Positions 23,777 through 32,240 of a stretch of 64,000 nucleotides of DNA are shown piece after piece. This DNA is from a virus. The translations under genes and the position numbers were made by a program. The stretch spans positions 124,001 to 188,000 of IMG/VR virus record IMGVR_UViG_3300027782_000029, one strand, 5' to 3'. The notes beneath the pieces are model-generated. The model was not told where the DNA came from and did no database searches. It saw only the letters and a program-made list of their open reading frames with translations. The first letter of the stretch is position 1. Each line of letters begins with the position of its first letter.

Positions 23777-23789
23777 TTTATTTTCCTTC

Positions 23790-24194
23790 TTATTTTGTTG
23801 GATAATGTATTGCTATATATTCTATAGCATCTTGCAGGGTGTCTGCAAGTTTTGTTGCCATATATCTCATATATGGTCGATCTTTATTCTGATTAGAACA
23901 CATAACAACTGCTGGTTGATTATGGATTTTTGCCCATGCCATTTCGTAGTCTGTTCCTATGTAGGCTCTATCTTCTAACATGTATTCTACCAGAAGAATG
24001 TCTGATCTCTTCTGCATAAATAGATTTTTTTGTACCTTTTCTTCTGGGGACATATCTTCCCCTTCTGGTATAGAAGTTGGGTCCAACACTTTGTATCCAC
24101 GTAAGGCCAACATGAATGTAGCTTCTTGTCTCCATCCCTTGGCATAGTCGCCAACATAATCCATAGCGCCAGCTAAATAAACTGTAATACTCAT
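23790..24194 (-). CDS. DUF4406/nucleoside 2-deoxyribosyltransferase-like protein
   Basis: A 134-residue protein with the start at the ATG at 24194, where SITVYLAGAMDY begins the conserved fold. WRQEATFMLALRGYKVLDPT and SDILLVEYMLEDRAYIGTDY resemble the DUF4406 and nucleoside 2-deoxyribosyltransferase superfamily (SLOG/NDT-like), which bind nucleotides and exchange or hydrolyse the glycosidic bond. It could alter modified nucleotides of the phage. Exact chemistry unknown. Confidence 0.6.
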   Translation of the reverse strand: MSITVYLAGAMDYVGDYAKGWRQEATFMLALRGYKVLDPTSIPEGEDMSPEEKVQKNLFMQKRSDILLVEYMLEDRAYIGTDYEMAWAKIHNQPAVVMCSNQNKDRPYMRYMATKLADTLQDAIEYIAIHYPTK

Positions 24195-24595
24195 ACAGGC
24201 CAATAATACTCTAAGTCTGATGGTTCGTCAAAATACTCAGAATAATATTCATAATCTTTTCTAAGAAGATTAGATCTATGAGAACGATGAAATTGATCAT
24301 CACCAAACCATGAAGGCAGGATCATCTTACTACTATCTACTTCTTCAAATACCATATTATTTTTATACCCACGATTCATCCATTCGGCAATCGTATGGTT
24401 TTGATATACTTTTAATGCTTCTTCGTAACCAGACCACATGCGAGTGACTGGATGATTGCGCCAGCCTTTCGTATGCGTTCTTTCGAGTAGAACATTAAGA
24501 ACTTGATATGTTTCAACACGTTGTTTTCCTAACCGGCGATAATCTAATACTTGAACTGATTTAACAAAATCAGAATATGGTAAAAATGTTTGCAC
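24191..24595 (-). CDS. Pyrimidine-dimer DNA glycosylase-like protein (PF03013 type)
   Basis: A 134-residue protein starting at GTG (MQTFLPYSDFVKSVQVLDYR). The RLGKQRVETYQVL and GWRNHPVTRMWSGYEEALK blocks and a compact helical layout resemble the pyrimidine dimer DNA glycosylase (Pyr_excise) family found in phages. The start overlaps the TAG of the upstream gene. It contains CGG T (24535-24533) encoding the conserved Arg before LGKQR, read normally in zero frame. Arg codons here are CGC, CGG and CGT, whereas neighbouring genes mostly use AGA, suggesting recent acquisition. Confidence 0.65.
   Translation of the reverse strand: MQTFLPYSDFVKSVQVLDYRRLGKQRVETYQVLNVLLERTHTKGWRNHPVTRMWSGYEEALKVYQNHTIAEWMNRGYKNNMVFEEVDSSKMILPSWFGDDQFHRSHRSNLLRKDYEYYSEYFDEPSDLEYYWPV
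24532..24535 (-). other. In-frame CGGT read as a normal Arg codon
   Basis: Minus strand TAT CGC CGG TTA GGA. A one-base skip would give TAG directly, so the zero frame must be used. This is the only in-frame CGG I found that is not followed by a purine and does not coincide with a frame change. Confidence 0.75.
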
Positions 24596-24996
24596 TATTT
24601 AACTTTCTTGAACTCAGTGAAGGTTTTGTCACCAACACCATAATACTCTCTAGCTAAGCCAGAAGCAATTATATCATCATTCAAACAAGCTCCTGCTTCA
24701 TTCCAAATCTTTGCAAGAACTCTTCCATACTTTTCGTTCTTATCTATAATTGTTTCTATTTTTACTTTATGACCGGCAGCGGTTAACCATTGATCAGTAA
24801 ACTCTTTTGCTGCAAGACCCATCTTTTTTTCTTCTATATTAGAAGTACGACTCTCTGGTGTGTTCACTCCATAGAGACGAACTCTACCCTTCTTAAGGGT
24901 GTCGAAACCTAGGTCGATAATAATATCAAACGTATCTCCATCAACTACTTTTTTTACTTCTGCGTTGTATATCCACGGATTTAATTTTTCTGTCAT
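24595..24996 (-). CDS. Thermonuclease (SNase) family
   Basis: A 133-residue staphylococcal-nuclease fold. VDGDTFDII near 18-26, RVRLYGVNTPESR near 38-50 (R40, E48) and NEKYGRVLAKI near 87-97 give the calcium and arginine active-site set. No clear signal peptide is seen, so it is probably cytoplasmic. It may degrade host DNA or act in repair. A second SNase-like domain lies in the baseplate protein ending at 59212. Confidence 0.8.
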   Translation of the reverse strand: MTEKLNPWIYNAEVKKVVDGDTFDIIIDLGFDTLKKGRVRLYGVNTPESRTSNIEEKKMGLAAKEFTDQWLTAAGHKVKIETIIDKNEKYGRVLAKIWNEAGACLNDDIIASGLAREYYGVGDKTFTEFKKVK

Positions 24997-25008
24997 TTTA
25001 ATCTCTTT

Positions 25009-26097
25009 CTATATTTCTTTTATCTGATCTATTACCCATTTTATCACAGGGCTTGCTACTCCGTTGCCACACATTTTATATCGTGCTGAGTCGGAGTTAG
25101 TCTTCCCATCTGCTCTATTTAGAGTATGATTATCGGGCCAACCCATCAGTCTTTCACACTCCAATGGAGTCAGTCGACGTATGTTTGTAATCGGCTGTGG
25201 AGACACCATTGGGACTGTATTGCCTCCAGTGCCCATCCTACGGGTTAAGCACGGGGCTATATCGTCTTCGTAGGTTCTTACATTATTGACTCTTGTTCCA
25301 TCAAGAATAATTGGTTTAGATTCAACTACTAGTTTATTTTCAGATACGTATTGATTTCCAACACCCTTATAGTCTCTAGCCTGTAATGACCCAACGATCT
25401 CTACTACTAAATTCTCTCCTCGGCTTGATGGGACTCCCCCTTCACCACCGCTTCTAAGGCAGTTTGCAACTTCTCTGGCAGCTTCTTGCCCTTGTTTGAG
25501 ACTCTTCTTAAAATCCCCTGAGCTGCCTTCGTTGACAGGGAGTACTTTGTCTGGACATCTTGAGGCAATTGCAGTATCGAAGACAGAGAGGAGGTACACA
25601 CGTCTTCTTCTTTGGGCGACTCCGAAGTATTGTGCATCCAAGACTGCCCACTCACTGAAACACGCCCCTGCTTCATCCATTTCACGGAGGGCTTGCCCGA
25701 AGTCTGCACCTGCGTTGGATGATAAGGCTCCTGTGACGTTCTCCCAGATTGTCCATTTAGGATATTGTCCATTTGATTTTTCTCTCATTTCTTTAATTAT
25801 TCTAGTTGCTTCAAAAAATAGACCTGATCTTTCACCATCAAGTCCTGCTCGTTTACCTGCAACAGAAAGGTCCTGACATGGAGATCCAAATGTTATTACA
25901 TCAACAAAGGGAAGATCGTATCCGCTAACGTCTTTGATGTCACGAAATTTTGGAACGTTTGGCCAATGGTATGAAAGCGTTTGCTGGCAATGCTCATCTA
26001 TCTCTACCTGGAATAAGCAGTCTAGTCCTGATTCATCTAAACCAAGATCTATACCACCGACTCCAGCAAAAAGAGATCCGTATGTTTTGATTGACAC
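25009..26097 (-). CDS. DNA (cytosine-5) methyltransferase
   Basis: A 362-residue C5-MTase. Motif I GSLFAGVGGIDLGLDE at 7-22, motif IV FGSPCQDLS at 70-78 with catalytic C74, motif VI WENVTGAL near 116 and the C-terminal GNGVASPVI motif X are present. It may protect phage DNA from host restriction. No restriction endonuclease gene is adjacent, so it is a solitary methyltransferase. Confidence 0.9.
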   Translation of the reverse strand: MSIKTYGSLFAGVGGIDLGLDESGLDCLFQVEIDEHCQQTLSYHWPNVPKFRDIKDVSGYDLPFVDVITFGSPCQDLSVAGKRAGLDGERSGLFFEATRIIKEMREKSNGQYPKWTIWENVTGALSSNAGADFGQALREMDEAGACFSEWAVLDAQYFGVAQRRRRVYLLSVFDTAIASRCPDKVLPVNEGSSGDFKKSLKQGQEAAREVANCLRSGGEGGVPSSRGENLVVEIVGSLQARDYKGVGNQYVSENKLVVESKPIILDGTRVNNVRTYEDDIAPCLTRRMGTGGNTVPMVSPQPITNIRRLTPLECERLMGWPDNHTLNRADGKTNSDSARYKMCGNGVASPVIKWVIDQIKEI

Positions 26098-26099
26098 TA

Positions 26100-26915
26100 T
26101 TAGTCTCTCTCTATTCCTATGTGGTCACAAGCTTTTCTGAATATCTCTCTACTTATAGGGAAGTATCTGTCTGCATGACTGATGCCCTCTCCTGGTTTTG
26201 GAGTGCTAGCGTGCCAGCTATGACCTATTGAGACAGAGCCATCATAAACCACGTTATAGCCAAGATGTCTTGCAAAATACGAGCACCAAGTCTCTTCATA
26301 ATAGTGTGGGGTTGGCAAGAATGCGCCTATTGCATCTGGATATATTTCTCTGTAGTTAGGATCATTGGTCATTGCTTCCCATACATCTCTTCTTACGAAA
26401 TAAGCAGAGCCAGATACTGTAACGCAATCAATTTGATCCCTATAGAGAGAGTCTTCTGGGTCATGCTCTCGCCAGCCTCTGTGCTTTGGTTCAGTATTCG
26501 TACCGATTATGCCTGCATGAGTTATGTAACCATGCTCATCTCTTTGCTTTGGACCAAGTATGTGAATGTTTGGGTTATTTGCAAAGGCTTTTTCTATATT
26601 CAAACAGTCTTCATTTGTCATCCAAACGTCGCCATTTAATACTCCAATTATCTCTGCACTGCTTTTGGAAGCCATGTAGTTAATTGCAGAAGAGTATCCT
26701 ATATTTTTTCTTAAGAACGTTCTATCAATTAAATAACGTTCCTCATTCTCTCTCAGCCATGGGACAAAGTCATCTGTAGAATCATTGTCCATGATATAAA
26801 GGTTCCAATTTTTTTCGAGCGCACCATTTGAACTGTATAAATCTGAATGCAAAGTGTCCAAAAATCTTTGCAATAGTGGTCTAGTGTTGTGGTTTACCAC
26901 GCATAGGTCAATCAT
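26100..26915 (-). CDS. GT2-family glycosyltransferase
   Basis: A 271-residue GT-A enzyme. IDLCVVNHNTRPLLQRFLDT begins it, YIMDNDSTDD follows, and GVLNGDVWM near 132-140 holds the D-x-D-like metal motif. It ends in a domain with CSYFARHLGYNVVYDGS. It is the third GT2 in the window and lies directly downstream of the methyltransferase. Target unknown. Confidence 0.8.
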   Translation of the reverse strand: MIDLCVVNHNTRPLLQRFLDTLHSDLYSSNGALEKNWNLYIMDNDSTDDFVPWLRENEERYLIDRTFLRKNIGYSSAINYMASKSSAEIIGVLNGDVWMTNEDCLNIEKAFANNPNIHILGPKQRDEHGYITHAGIIGTNTEPKHRGWREHDPEDSLYRDQIDCVTVSGSAYFVRRDVWEAMTNDPNYREIYPDAIGAFLPTPHYYEETWCSYFARHLGYNVVYDGSVSIGHSWHASTPKPGEGISHADRYFPISREIFRKACDHIGIERD

Positions 26916-26921
26916 AGTTCC

Positions 26922-27167
26922 TCAGACACTCATTCTTGCTACAACTGTAAGCTCAAAAGAATCTAACTCAGTAAATCCCATATTTATAAACTCATCATAT
27001 TCTTTTTTTGCCTTGTCTAGATCATACAAGCAGAACTCTTCTAATCTATTCTTATACTGCTGAGCAGTTACCATCTTTTTTTCTTTCGGTTTATCTTGAC
27101 TCTTAGCAATAAGATAGCCGATGCAAAAGCATCCAGCTAAAAAAATTACTGACTTACTATTCTTCAT
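26922..27167 (-). CDS. Small membrane-anchored protein
   Basis: Three consecutive ATG codons (27173, 27170, 27167) could start it; I use the last. The product MKNSKSVIFLAGCFCIGYLI has one N-terminal membrane segment, then a charged cytoplasmic helix (YKNRLEEFCLYDLDKAKKEY). It overlaps the previous gene's end. Function unknown. Confidence 0.5.
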   Translation of the reverse strand: MKNSKSVIFLAGCFCIGYLIAKSQDKPKEKKMVTAQQYKNRLEEFCLYDLDKAKKEYDEFINMGFTELDSFELTVVARMSV

Positions 27168-27396
27168 CATCATCGTATCCATCTTCTCCGTTAAAGTATG
27201 TCTTTGCAGACCATTCGTATATACCATTCACTATATCATGATATCTTAACTTTTCCTGCTCTGATTTACTATCGTTAGCAATAGAAACGTATGTACTAGC
27301 TATGTGATTAAGAGTCTCTATCTTAGCAACAAAGGCTGCTTCTCCAGAATTAATCTTTAATAATATTTTCTTTTTTTGATTCTTTTTTTTAGTCAT
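27157..27396 (-). CDS. Hypothetical protein, 79 residues
   Basis: MTKKKNQKKKILLKINSGEA then a helical, charged protein ending in an acidic GYDDDEE tail. No domain is recognised. Small overlaps on both sides place it in the operon with the dCMP deaminase gene. Confidence 0.5.
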   Translation of the reverse strand: MTKKKNQKKKILLKINSGEAAFVAKIETLNHIASTYVSIANDSKSEQEKLRYHDIVNGIYEWSAKTYFNGEDGYDDDEE

Positions 27397-27625
27397 CGTT
27401 TTGTTTTTTCTTTTTTATTTCTGCTGTCTGTACTTCTTCTTCTGCAACTTGATAAACACAAAGGTTTTGGCTATCCGGTTCAAATGTAACAAACAGAATC
27501 TTCTTATCTTTTAAAGAGTAACCTTCTGGTGGAGCAGATTCTAGTGCTATCTTTTTAGAAGCACAACCAAACACCTGACTCAGTCCGTCGTATACAACTA
27601 CATAATTTAATTTTCCAGCAGCCAT
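27389..27625 (-). CDS. Hypothetical protein, 78 residues
   Basis: MAAGKLNYVVVYDGLSQVFG then SLKDKKILFVTFEPDSQNLC and a Glu/Lys-rich tail (EEEVQTAEIKKKK). Short beta-rich fold; no family recognised. It shares a base with the dCMP deaminase stop region. Confidence 0.5.
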   Translation of the reverse strand: MAAGKLNYVVVYDGLSQVFGCASKKIALESAPPEGYSLKDKKILFVTFEPDSQNLCVYQVAEEEVQTAEIKKKKQNDD

Positions 27626-28071
27626 TAGCTTACCATTATCGTTTCTACTCCTGCTTTATTTAAAAAAGCTTTTATGTTAGCCCAATCATTATAGCTATCA
27701 TCATGCATATAATACAACTTTGTGACTGTAGAATTTGCTATTAACTTTGCGCAAGTAAAACATGGAGGCCCATTCACATACAGCTTTATGGGTTTAGAAC
27801 TATAGTCTGAGTGAAGGAAAGCATTCTGCTCAGCGTGTGTTGCTATGCAATTGTCATACATTGATCCTGATTCAGAATTTACTAGAGCTCTTGGGCACCC
27901 ACCATCAGAGCAGTGCGTAAAGTTTTTAGGTCCACCATTGTAACCTGTTCCGACAACATGACCAAACTCATCGACTAAAACCGCAGAATACTTTTTCTTG
28001 CTACAGGTTGAGAATATGGTCGCATGCTGTACACATAGCTCCATGAATTGTAAATCTTTTCTAGATAACAT
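27625..28071 (-). CDS. dCMP deaminase family
   Basis: A 148-residue zinc deaminase: ATHAEQN with H79, E81, and PPCFTCAK with C104, C107, the ligand set of cytidine/deoxycytidylate deaminases. It would convert dCMP to dUMP, the substrate of ThyX encoded just upstream. Together they feed dTMP synthesis. Confidence 0.9.
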   Translation of the reverse strand: MLSRKDLQFMELCVQHATIFSTCSKKKYSAVLVDEFGHVVGTGYNGGPKNFTHCSDGGCPRALVNSESGSMYDNCIATHAEQNAFLHSDYSSKPIKLYVNGPPCFTCAKLIANSTVTKLYYMHDDSYNDWANIKAFLNKAGVETIMVS

Positions 28072-28075
28072 ATTA

Positions 28076-28234
28076 CTAGATAAAGACTAAAATTCCAAGA
28101 AGGATCGCTCCAATTATGCTTGAGACTACAGCTATGTTCTTATCTCTTTTATTTTTTTCAACTTGAGCTAATATTTGTAGATTAGTAGAGATTACTAGCA
28201 GGAGTGCAAATAAAGTAATTTTTATAAACAACAT
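28076..28234 (-). CDS. Small two-TM protein, 52 residues
   Basis: MLFIKITLFALLLVISTNLQ, a short KNKRDKN loop, then VVSSIIGAILLGILVFI. Two hydrophobic helices with a basic turn suit a hairpin membrane protein. It fits the gap between ThyX and dCMP deaminase, with a few bases between the genes. A lysis or membrane role is possible; no homology seen. Confidence 0.6.
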   Translation of the reverse strand: MLFIKITLFALLLVISTNLQILAQVEKNKRDKNIAVVSSIIGAILLGILVFI

Positions 28235-28236
28235 GA

Positions 28237-28944
28237 TCAAGACCCTGATCCCATTAATGCCATCATAGAGACTGGATAAAGTGGCTGTACAAGCCTATAG
28301 ACTGCGTTTGCATAATCCTGTATCTCAACTTGAGAATCCTCAGCAAGTCTTTGTGAGAGGAAAAGCACAGCTGATTGCAAAGAGCAAGACCATCTATACA
28401 CTACGTACATAGAATAAGCTGGCAAAAATAGTCTGGCTTGCTCCGCAGCAATTCCCTGCTCCATTGCCATTTTGTATAAAGCTTCACCTTTTTCAGCATA
28501 AGACATTAGGGAGTCTGTTAGTGTTGATCCTATAAAAGGGTCAGCTATGCCCTGAGAGCCCTGTTTCTTATCCTCTGGTGCCAGTCTCCATTGATTAGGC
28601 TCTGGAATATAAAACTCTGGCTCCATGGTTATATATCTTCTTGAAGATTCATTCCAAGAATCCATAGTATGATCAGATCCAACGACATATTTCCAATGCT
28701 GTCTAGCCACCATCAATGGGGCTTTAAATTCAAAGGTCATAAATGCATGTCTGAATGGAGACATGTGATTTTCTCTTGCCAAAAAGTTAATTAACTTTCC
28801 ATCAGATGGAGTCATTGAATCTTTTTCTTTTGCAAAAGAAGCTCTAGCTGCATTTACAACAGAAAGATCACTTCCCATATTGTCGACAAGTCTTACATAA
28901 CCCTTATCTAAAACATCTATTAAATTAATCGGTTTCTCCATCAT
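28237..28944 (-). CDS. thyX: Flavin-dependent thymidylate synthase (ThyX)
   Basis: A 235-residue protein with start at the ATG at 28944 (28941 is an alternative). The flavin signature is present as ARQHWKYVVGSDHTMDSWNE followed by SSRRYITME, so the usual RHR motif is replaced by an HWKY variant with a longer insert before S/NES-SRRY. ARASFAKEKD and FLPAYSMYVVYRWSCSLQS also fit the family. It methylates dUMP using folate and FADH2. It overlaps the acidic 118-residue gene by 20 bases. Confidence 0.9.
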   Translation of the reverse strand: MMEKPINLIDVLDKGYVRLVDNMGSDLSVVNAARASFAKEKDSMTPSDGKLINFLARENHMSPFRHAFMTFEFKAPLMVARQHWKYVVGSDHTMDSWNESSRRYITMEPEFYIPEPNQWRLAPEDKKQGSQGIADPFIGSTLTDSLMSYAEKGEALYKMAMEQGIAAEQARLFLPAYSMYVVYRWSCSLQSAVLFLSQRLAEDSQVEIQDYANAVYRLVQPLYPVSMMALMGSGS

Positions 28945-29281
28945 AATCTTCTTCTTCACTTTCATCATCTTCATCTTCTAGATGTTGACTTAATTCAAAT
29001 ATAACATTTAATTCTATCATCTCAGCGATAAAATCTTCACTTATTTTATATAGAGGACCCAGTAATTCTGTTACTTCTTCAGAGATTATATATTCTGAAT
29101 CCGTGTACATAGAGTATATCAGAGAATTGACATTTAGTAGTGACTCCATAAGAGACTCTTGCATATGAATTAACTCTTTTACTGTATCAAATTTATTTAA
29201 AGCATTGACGTCTTCAATAGAATTGTTTGACATCATTTCATTAAAAATTTTGTCTATATTAGAGTCTTCCTCTTTTGCCAT
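28925..29281 (-). CDS. Acidic hypothetical protein, 118 residues
   Basis: MAKEEDSNIDKIFNEMMSNN then helices (DTVKELIHMQESLMESLLNV, AEMIELNVIFELSQHL) and an extremely acidic end (EDEDDESEEEDYDGETD). The acidic tail overlaps the ThyX start in another frame. It may be a small regulator or DNA mimic; no family is recognised. Confidence 0.5.
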   Translation of the reverse strand: MAKEEDSNIDKIFNEMMSNNSIEDVNALNKFDTVKELIHMQESLMESLLNVNSLIYSMYTDSEYIISEEVTELLGPLYKISEDFIAEMIELNVIFELSQHLEDEDDESEEEDYDGETD

Positions 29282-29288
29282 GACTACC

Positions 29289-31400
29289 TTATTGATTATC
29301 TTTAATTAGTCTGATCTCACAAGCGTCTGTAGTGCAGTAAGATTCACCTATTGCATCAGCTGCCATTCCGGCATACACTCCTGAAAAGTCAATTGGGAAT
29401 AATTTCATTTCTCCATCTTCATGATATTCTTCTTCCGTAATCTGCGTGTAAGGCATCTGTGGATAGGTAAAGTTTCCAGAAGGAAGGAACGAAACTGTCT
29501 TCAACTGACCATCATACATGTGCAACACTGTGCCGACGTGCTGAGATTCAGTTTCTGGGTCAAACGATACAGTAACAGAAACTGAATTATCCGACCAATA
29601 TCTTTGTGCGACTGCTGCTAAAGACATCTTTTCAAAGATTGTAACATCACGTTCAGCACGCTTTGCATCTGATTTAATTGGGAAGAATACTACAGTTGTG
29701 GTATCGGGCGATTCTGAAGCTGGCTCAACCCTATAATTTGCCATCTTAAATAAAGGTAGCATTGGGTCTTCGTTAGAGAATCTAATAGCACGATTGAAGT
29801 ACTTGCCACCTGGTGTCCAGTGGACGCCTGGAGACTCTCCAGCGAGGATAGAGACGGTTCCTGAGGGCTTTACAGTGGTCATCTTAATAGACTCCCTAAT
29901 GCCAAGCCATTCTGAGTATATATTGTCATATCTACTTATTGTCTTGTAGCCCTCATTCATCCACTCACGCAACACTGGAATACCTACACGGTCAGCAAAG
30001 TCTGCAACTCCAGACATGGAAGTTCCAATACGGCGATTTCTTTGCATGATGGCGTTAGTCTCTTCCCAGTGAGTCGGAAGAAGAGTTACAGTTTTAGCAT
30101 AAAGGTATGCAAACTTGAGAGTACGCTTATAGTCTTCTAGTGAGTCGTGTCTACCTAAGTATGTCTCTACTAGAGTGCAGCACTCATATGACTCTAGAGA
30201 CTGTTCTGCACATGGGTTAAAGCCTACAACTCTGTGATCTTTATTGTTTGCTGGATCTGCAAGACGACCATACTTACGGGCCATGTCCATCCAGATAACA
30301 CCTGGCTCACCATTTCTGGCTATGCCATCTACTATCGCTGAAAGATCTTGACCAACAGAAACCTCTACAGAGTTGTTAGACATCCAACCCCAACCTGGAC
30401 TGGTTGGATCATAACTATTACGCTCAGGAAAAACCTCAGCGTTCTTTAGATTGAGAAAATCATTGTCGTCGATTCGTCCAATAAGGAGTTCAGCTGAACG
30501 ACGAACGTTTCCACTAACAACGCATACGCCAATAAGGTTTCCGATGTCAGCAATGTCTCTACGTGTTAACTTCTCGCCACCACGATTTATAAATAGCTTT
30601 CTTATTGCTTCATGCAACTTGATCAAAGGTTCTGGTCCAGAAGCTGTTCCGCCAAAAGTTTTAATTGGACTACCCAATGGTCTAATGAGTGAGTAATCAA
30701 AAACAATAGGGCTCTGCTCTGGCTTTAGGTACGAGTTAATTAAGTCGCCAACAGATCTTGCCCAACTCTCTCTGTCGTCAGCAATAACATCAGTTATTGC
30801 AGGCTTGCTAGATTCATGTATCAAGAAGTCTTTATCGGCACCTTTGTCGTCAAAACCAACTCCAACTCCAAGCATTGAAGCTTCCATGAGAAAACTAAAA
30901 GGCTTAGATGGATTTAACTTTGTCATCTCAGCGGTGCTTACAAATGCACAGTTCTGAAGTGCAGCTGAATTCTTTTGCACATTAACTATTTGGGTTCCCA
31001 TCATCCATAAGCCACGGCCTGGTGGTGTCCACTTTAAATTGAATAAGCGATCAAAAGCTTCTTTGGCAGACGCTTGAGCTTTTGCATCATTCCAAGGAAG
31101 TCTGCTCTTCTTACAGTGATCTTTTTGTAAAGAGTACATTCCATTTATTATTCTTTCACAGACATCAGCCCAAGTCTCTTTAGTACCATCTTCTTTTAGT
31201 CTAGAATATGTACGAAGAAACGTAATTTCTCCAACAGAGTTTCCTCCGGCATCCCTATAACCAAACGGAGCTTTTTTTATTCTGTATGAATCTAAAAAGT
31301 CTTCAGTAATTTTAAAAGAAAATATCGAAACACTTTTCGGCGCATTTATACTGAGTGTACTGATGTTTGATTCTTCTTCTAGGGCTATGATATCTGTCAT
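29289..31400 (-). CDS. Adenosylcobalamin-dependent ribonucleoside-triphosphate reductase (class II, monomeric)
   Basis: A 703-residue reductase of the monomeric B12-dependent type. NPCAEQSLESYECC carries the radical cysteine (C397), LQNCAFV near 150 the substrate-side cysteine, and the C-terminal SYCTTDACEIRL gives the reducing pair C689 and C694. VKPSGTVSILAGESPG is the phosphate-binding loop. It converts NTPs to dNTPs and needs vitamin B12 from the host. No intein or split is visible. Confidence 0.95.
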   Translation of the reverse strand: MTDIIALEEESNISTLSINAPKSVSIFSFKITEDFLDSYRIKKAPFGYRDAGGNSVGEITFLRTYSRLKEDGTKETWADVCERIINGMYSLQKDHCKKSRLPWNDAKAQASAKEAFDRLFNLKWTPPGRGLWMMGTQIVNVQKNSAALQNCAFVSTAEMTKLNPSKPFSFLMEASMLGVGVGFDDKGADKDFLIHESSKPAITDVIADDRESWARSVGDLINSYLKPEQSPIVFDYSLIRPLGSPIKTFGGTASGPEPLIKLHEAIRKLFINRGGEKLTRRDIADIGNLIGVCVVSGNVRRSAELLIGRIDDNDFLNLKNAEVFPERNSYDPTSPGWGWMSNNSVEVSVGQDLSAIVDGIARNGEPGVIWMDMARKYGRLADPANNKDHRVVGFNPCAEQSLESYECCTLVETYLGRHDSLEDYKRTLKFAYLYAKTVTLLPTHWEETNAIMQRNRRIGTSMSGVADFADRVGIPVLREWMNEGYKTISRYDNIYSEWLGIRESIKMTTVKPSGTVSILAGESPGVHWTPGGKYFNRAIRFSNEDPMLPLFKMANYRVEPASESPDTTTVVFFPIKSDAKRAERDVTIFEKMSLAAVAQRYWSDNSVSVTVSFDPETESQHVGTVLHMYDGQLKTVSFLPSGNFTYPQMPYTQITEEEYHEDGEMKLFPIDFSGVYAGMAADAIGESYCTTDACEIRLIKDNQ

Positions 31401-31414
31401 TTTTCATCTTTCTT

Positions 31415-32110
31415 TTATTTAAAGTTCTTTATGTACTTTTTGTTTGTTTTGTTCATCTCTGCATTTTTTATTTTAATTATTTGGTCCAGGGAATATACTT
31501 TATGTATTTCTCTTTCTATAAAGTATCCACTTTTCCAGTTAAGAACTTTCTCTACGTTAAGATTATAGTTGCTAAACACGTTACATATTATAGCACCTCC
31601 ATATATCTTTACGAGATTTTTCATCTTTTCTGCTGCTTCTTTTTTAACCTCTTCTGAAGGAAAAGTTTCTCTATCCAACTTTTCGTATAGCCAATTATAG
31701 GCTTGTCTTGTCAATGGTGACATATCAAGCTGGTCAAACACGCCTGTGCTCAAGACTCTTCTTCTGCTGCTCTCTATTTCTATGTCTTTTTTAATTACGT
31801 CTCTAAGGAGAGCAAACCAATCTCTTTCATTAAACTGTGGCCAACCACTTACCCAAAATAGTAACACGTGATTCTCTTCAGGGATAACACTTTTATTTAT
31901 GATGGGAGATAGACACGCACATGCAACAGATTTTTTAACAAAGTCTTTTGCCTTGTTCTCGTCATTAAGCTTCTTTTTTTGTACAGACCACATTTGACCT
32001 ATCTTTTCTTTCCAGTCAGCTGGACCAAGATAGATTGTTAAATACTTTTCTGCTACATCAAAAGAGATAGTGCCATCATTAACTACTGCCTCTAGAGATT
32101 GTATATACAT
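31415..32110 (-). CDS. Hypothetical protein, 231 residues
   Basis: Helical, charged protein: MYIQSLEAVVNDGTISFDVA, ADWKEKIGQMWSVQKKKL and WVSGWPQFNERDWFALLRDV. Two adjacent cysteines occur (SVACACLSP). No family recognised. It is the first gene after the terminator at 32167-32186 and lies upstream of the RNR. Confidence 0.5.
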   Translation of the reverse strand: MYIQSLEAVVNDGTISFDVAEKYLTIYLGPADWKEKIGQMWSVQKKKLNDENKAKDFVKKSVACACLSPIINKSVIPEENHVLLFWVSGWPQFNERDWFALLRDVIKKDIEIESSRRRVLSTGVFDQLDMSPLTRQAYNWLYEKLDRETFPSEEVKKEAAEKMKNLVKIYGGAIICNVFSNYNLNVEKVLNWKSGYFIEREIHKVYSLDQIIKIKNAEMNKTNKKYIKNFK

Positions 32111-32166
32111 GCCTAATCCTCTTTATCTATACCTAAAGATATAAAACTGTCCTATAAAAAATGAAA

Positions 32167-32186
32167 CCCGCCCTATAGAGGGCGGG
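32167..32186 (-). terminator. Intrinsic terminator
   Basis: CCCGCCC at 32167-32173 pairs with GGGCGGG at 32180-32186 around a 6-base loop. On the minus strand TTTCATTTTTT follows. It ends the structural-gene transcript before the RNR operon. The surrounding 130-base gap has no convincing reading frame; an 11-codon reading there is ignored. Confidence 0.75.
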
Positions 32187-32240
32187 ATCAAATCAGCGTC
32201 ATGCTAGATAGTATATCATACATGAATATAGCCTATTGTA

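Noticed and set aside
25407-25772. A second minus-strand reading frame inside the cytosine methyltransferase gene
   Set aside because: The methyltransferase frame contains all catalytic motifs across this stretch; the other frame has no motif and low-complexity content.
32180-32214. An 11-codon minus-strand reading (MYDILSSMTLI)
   Set aside because: Too short, sits on a terminator and has no coupling to neighbours.
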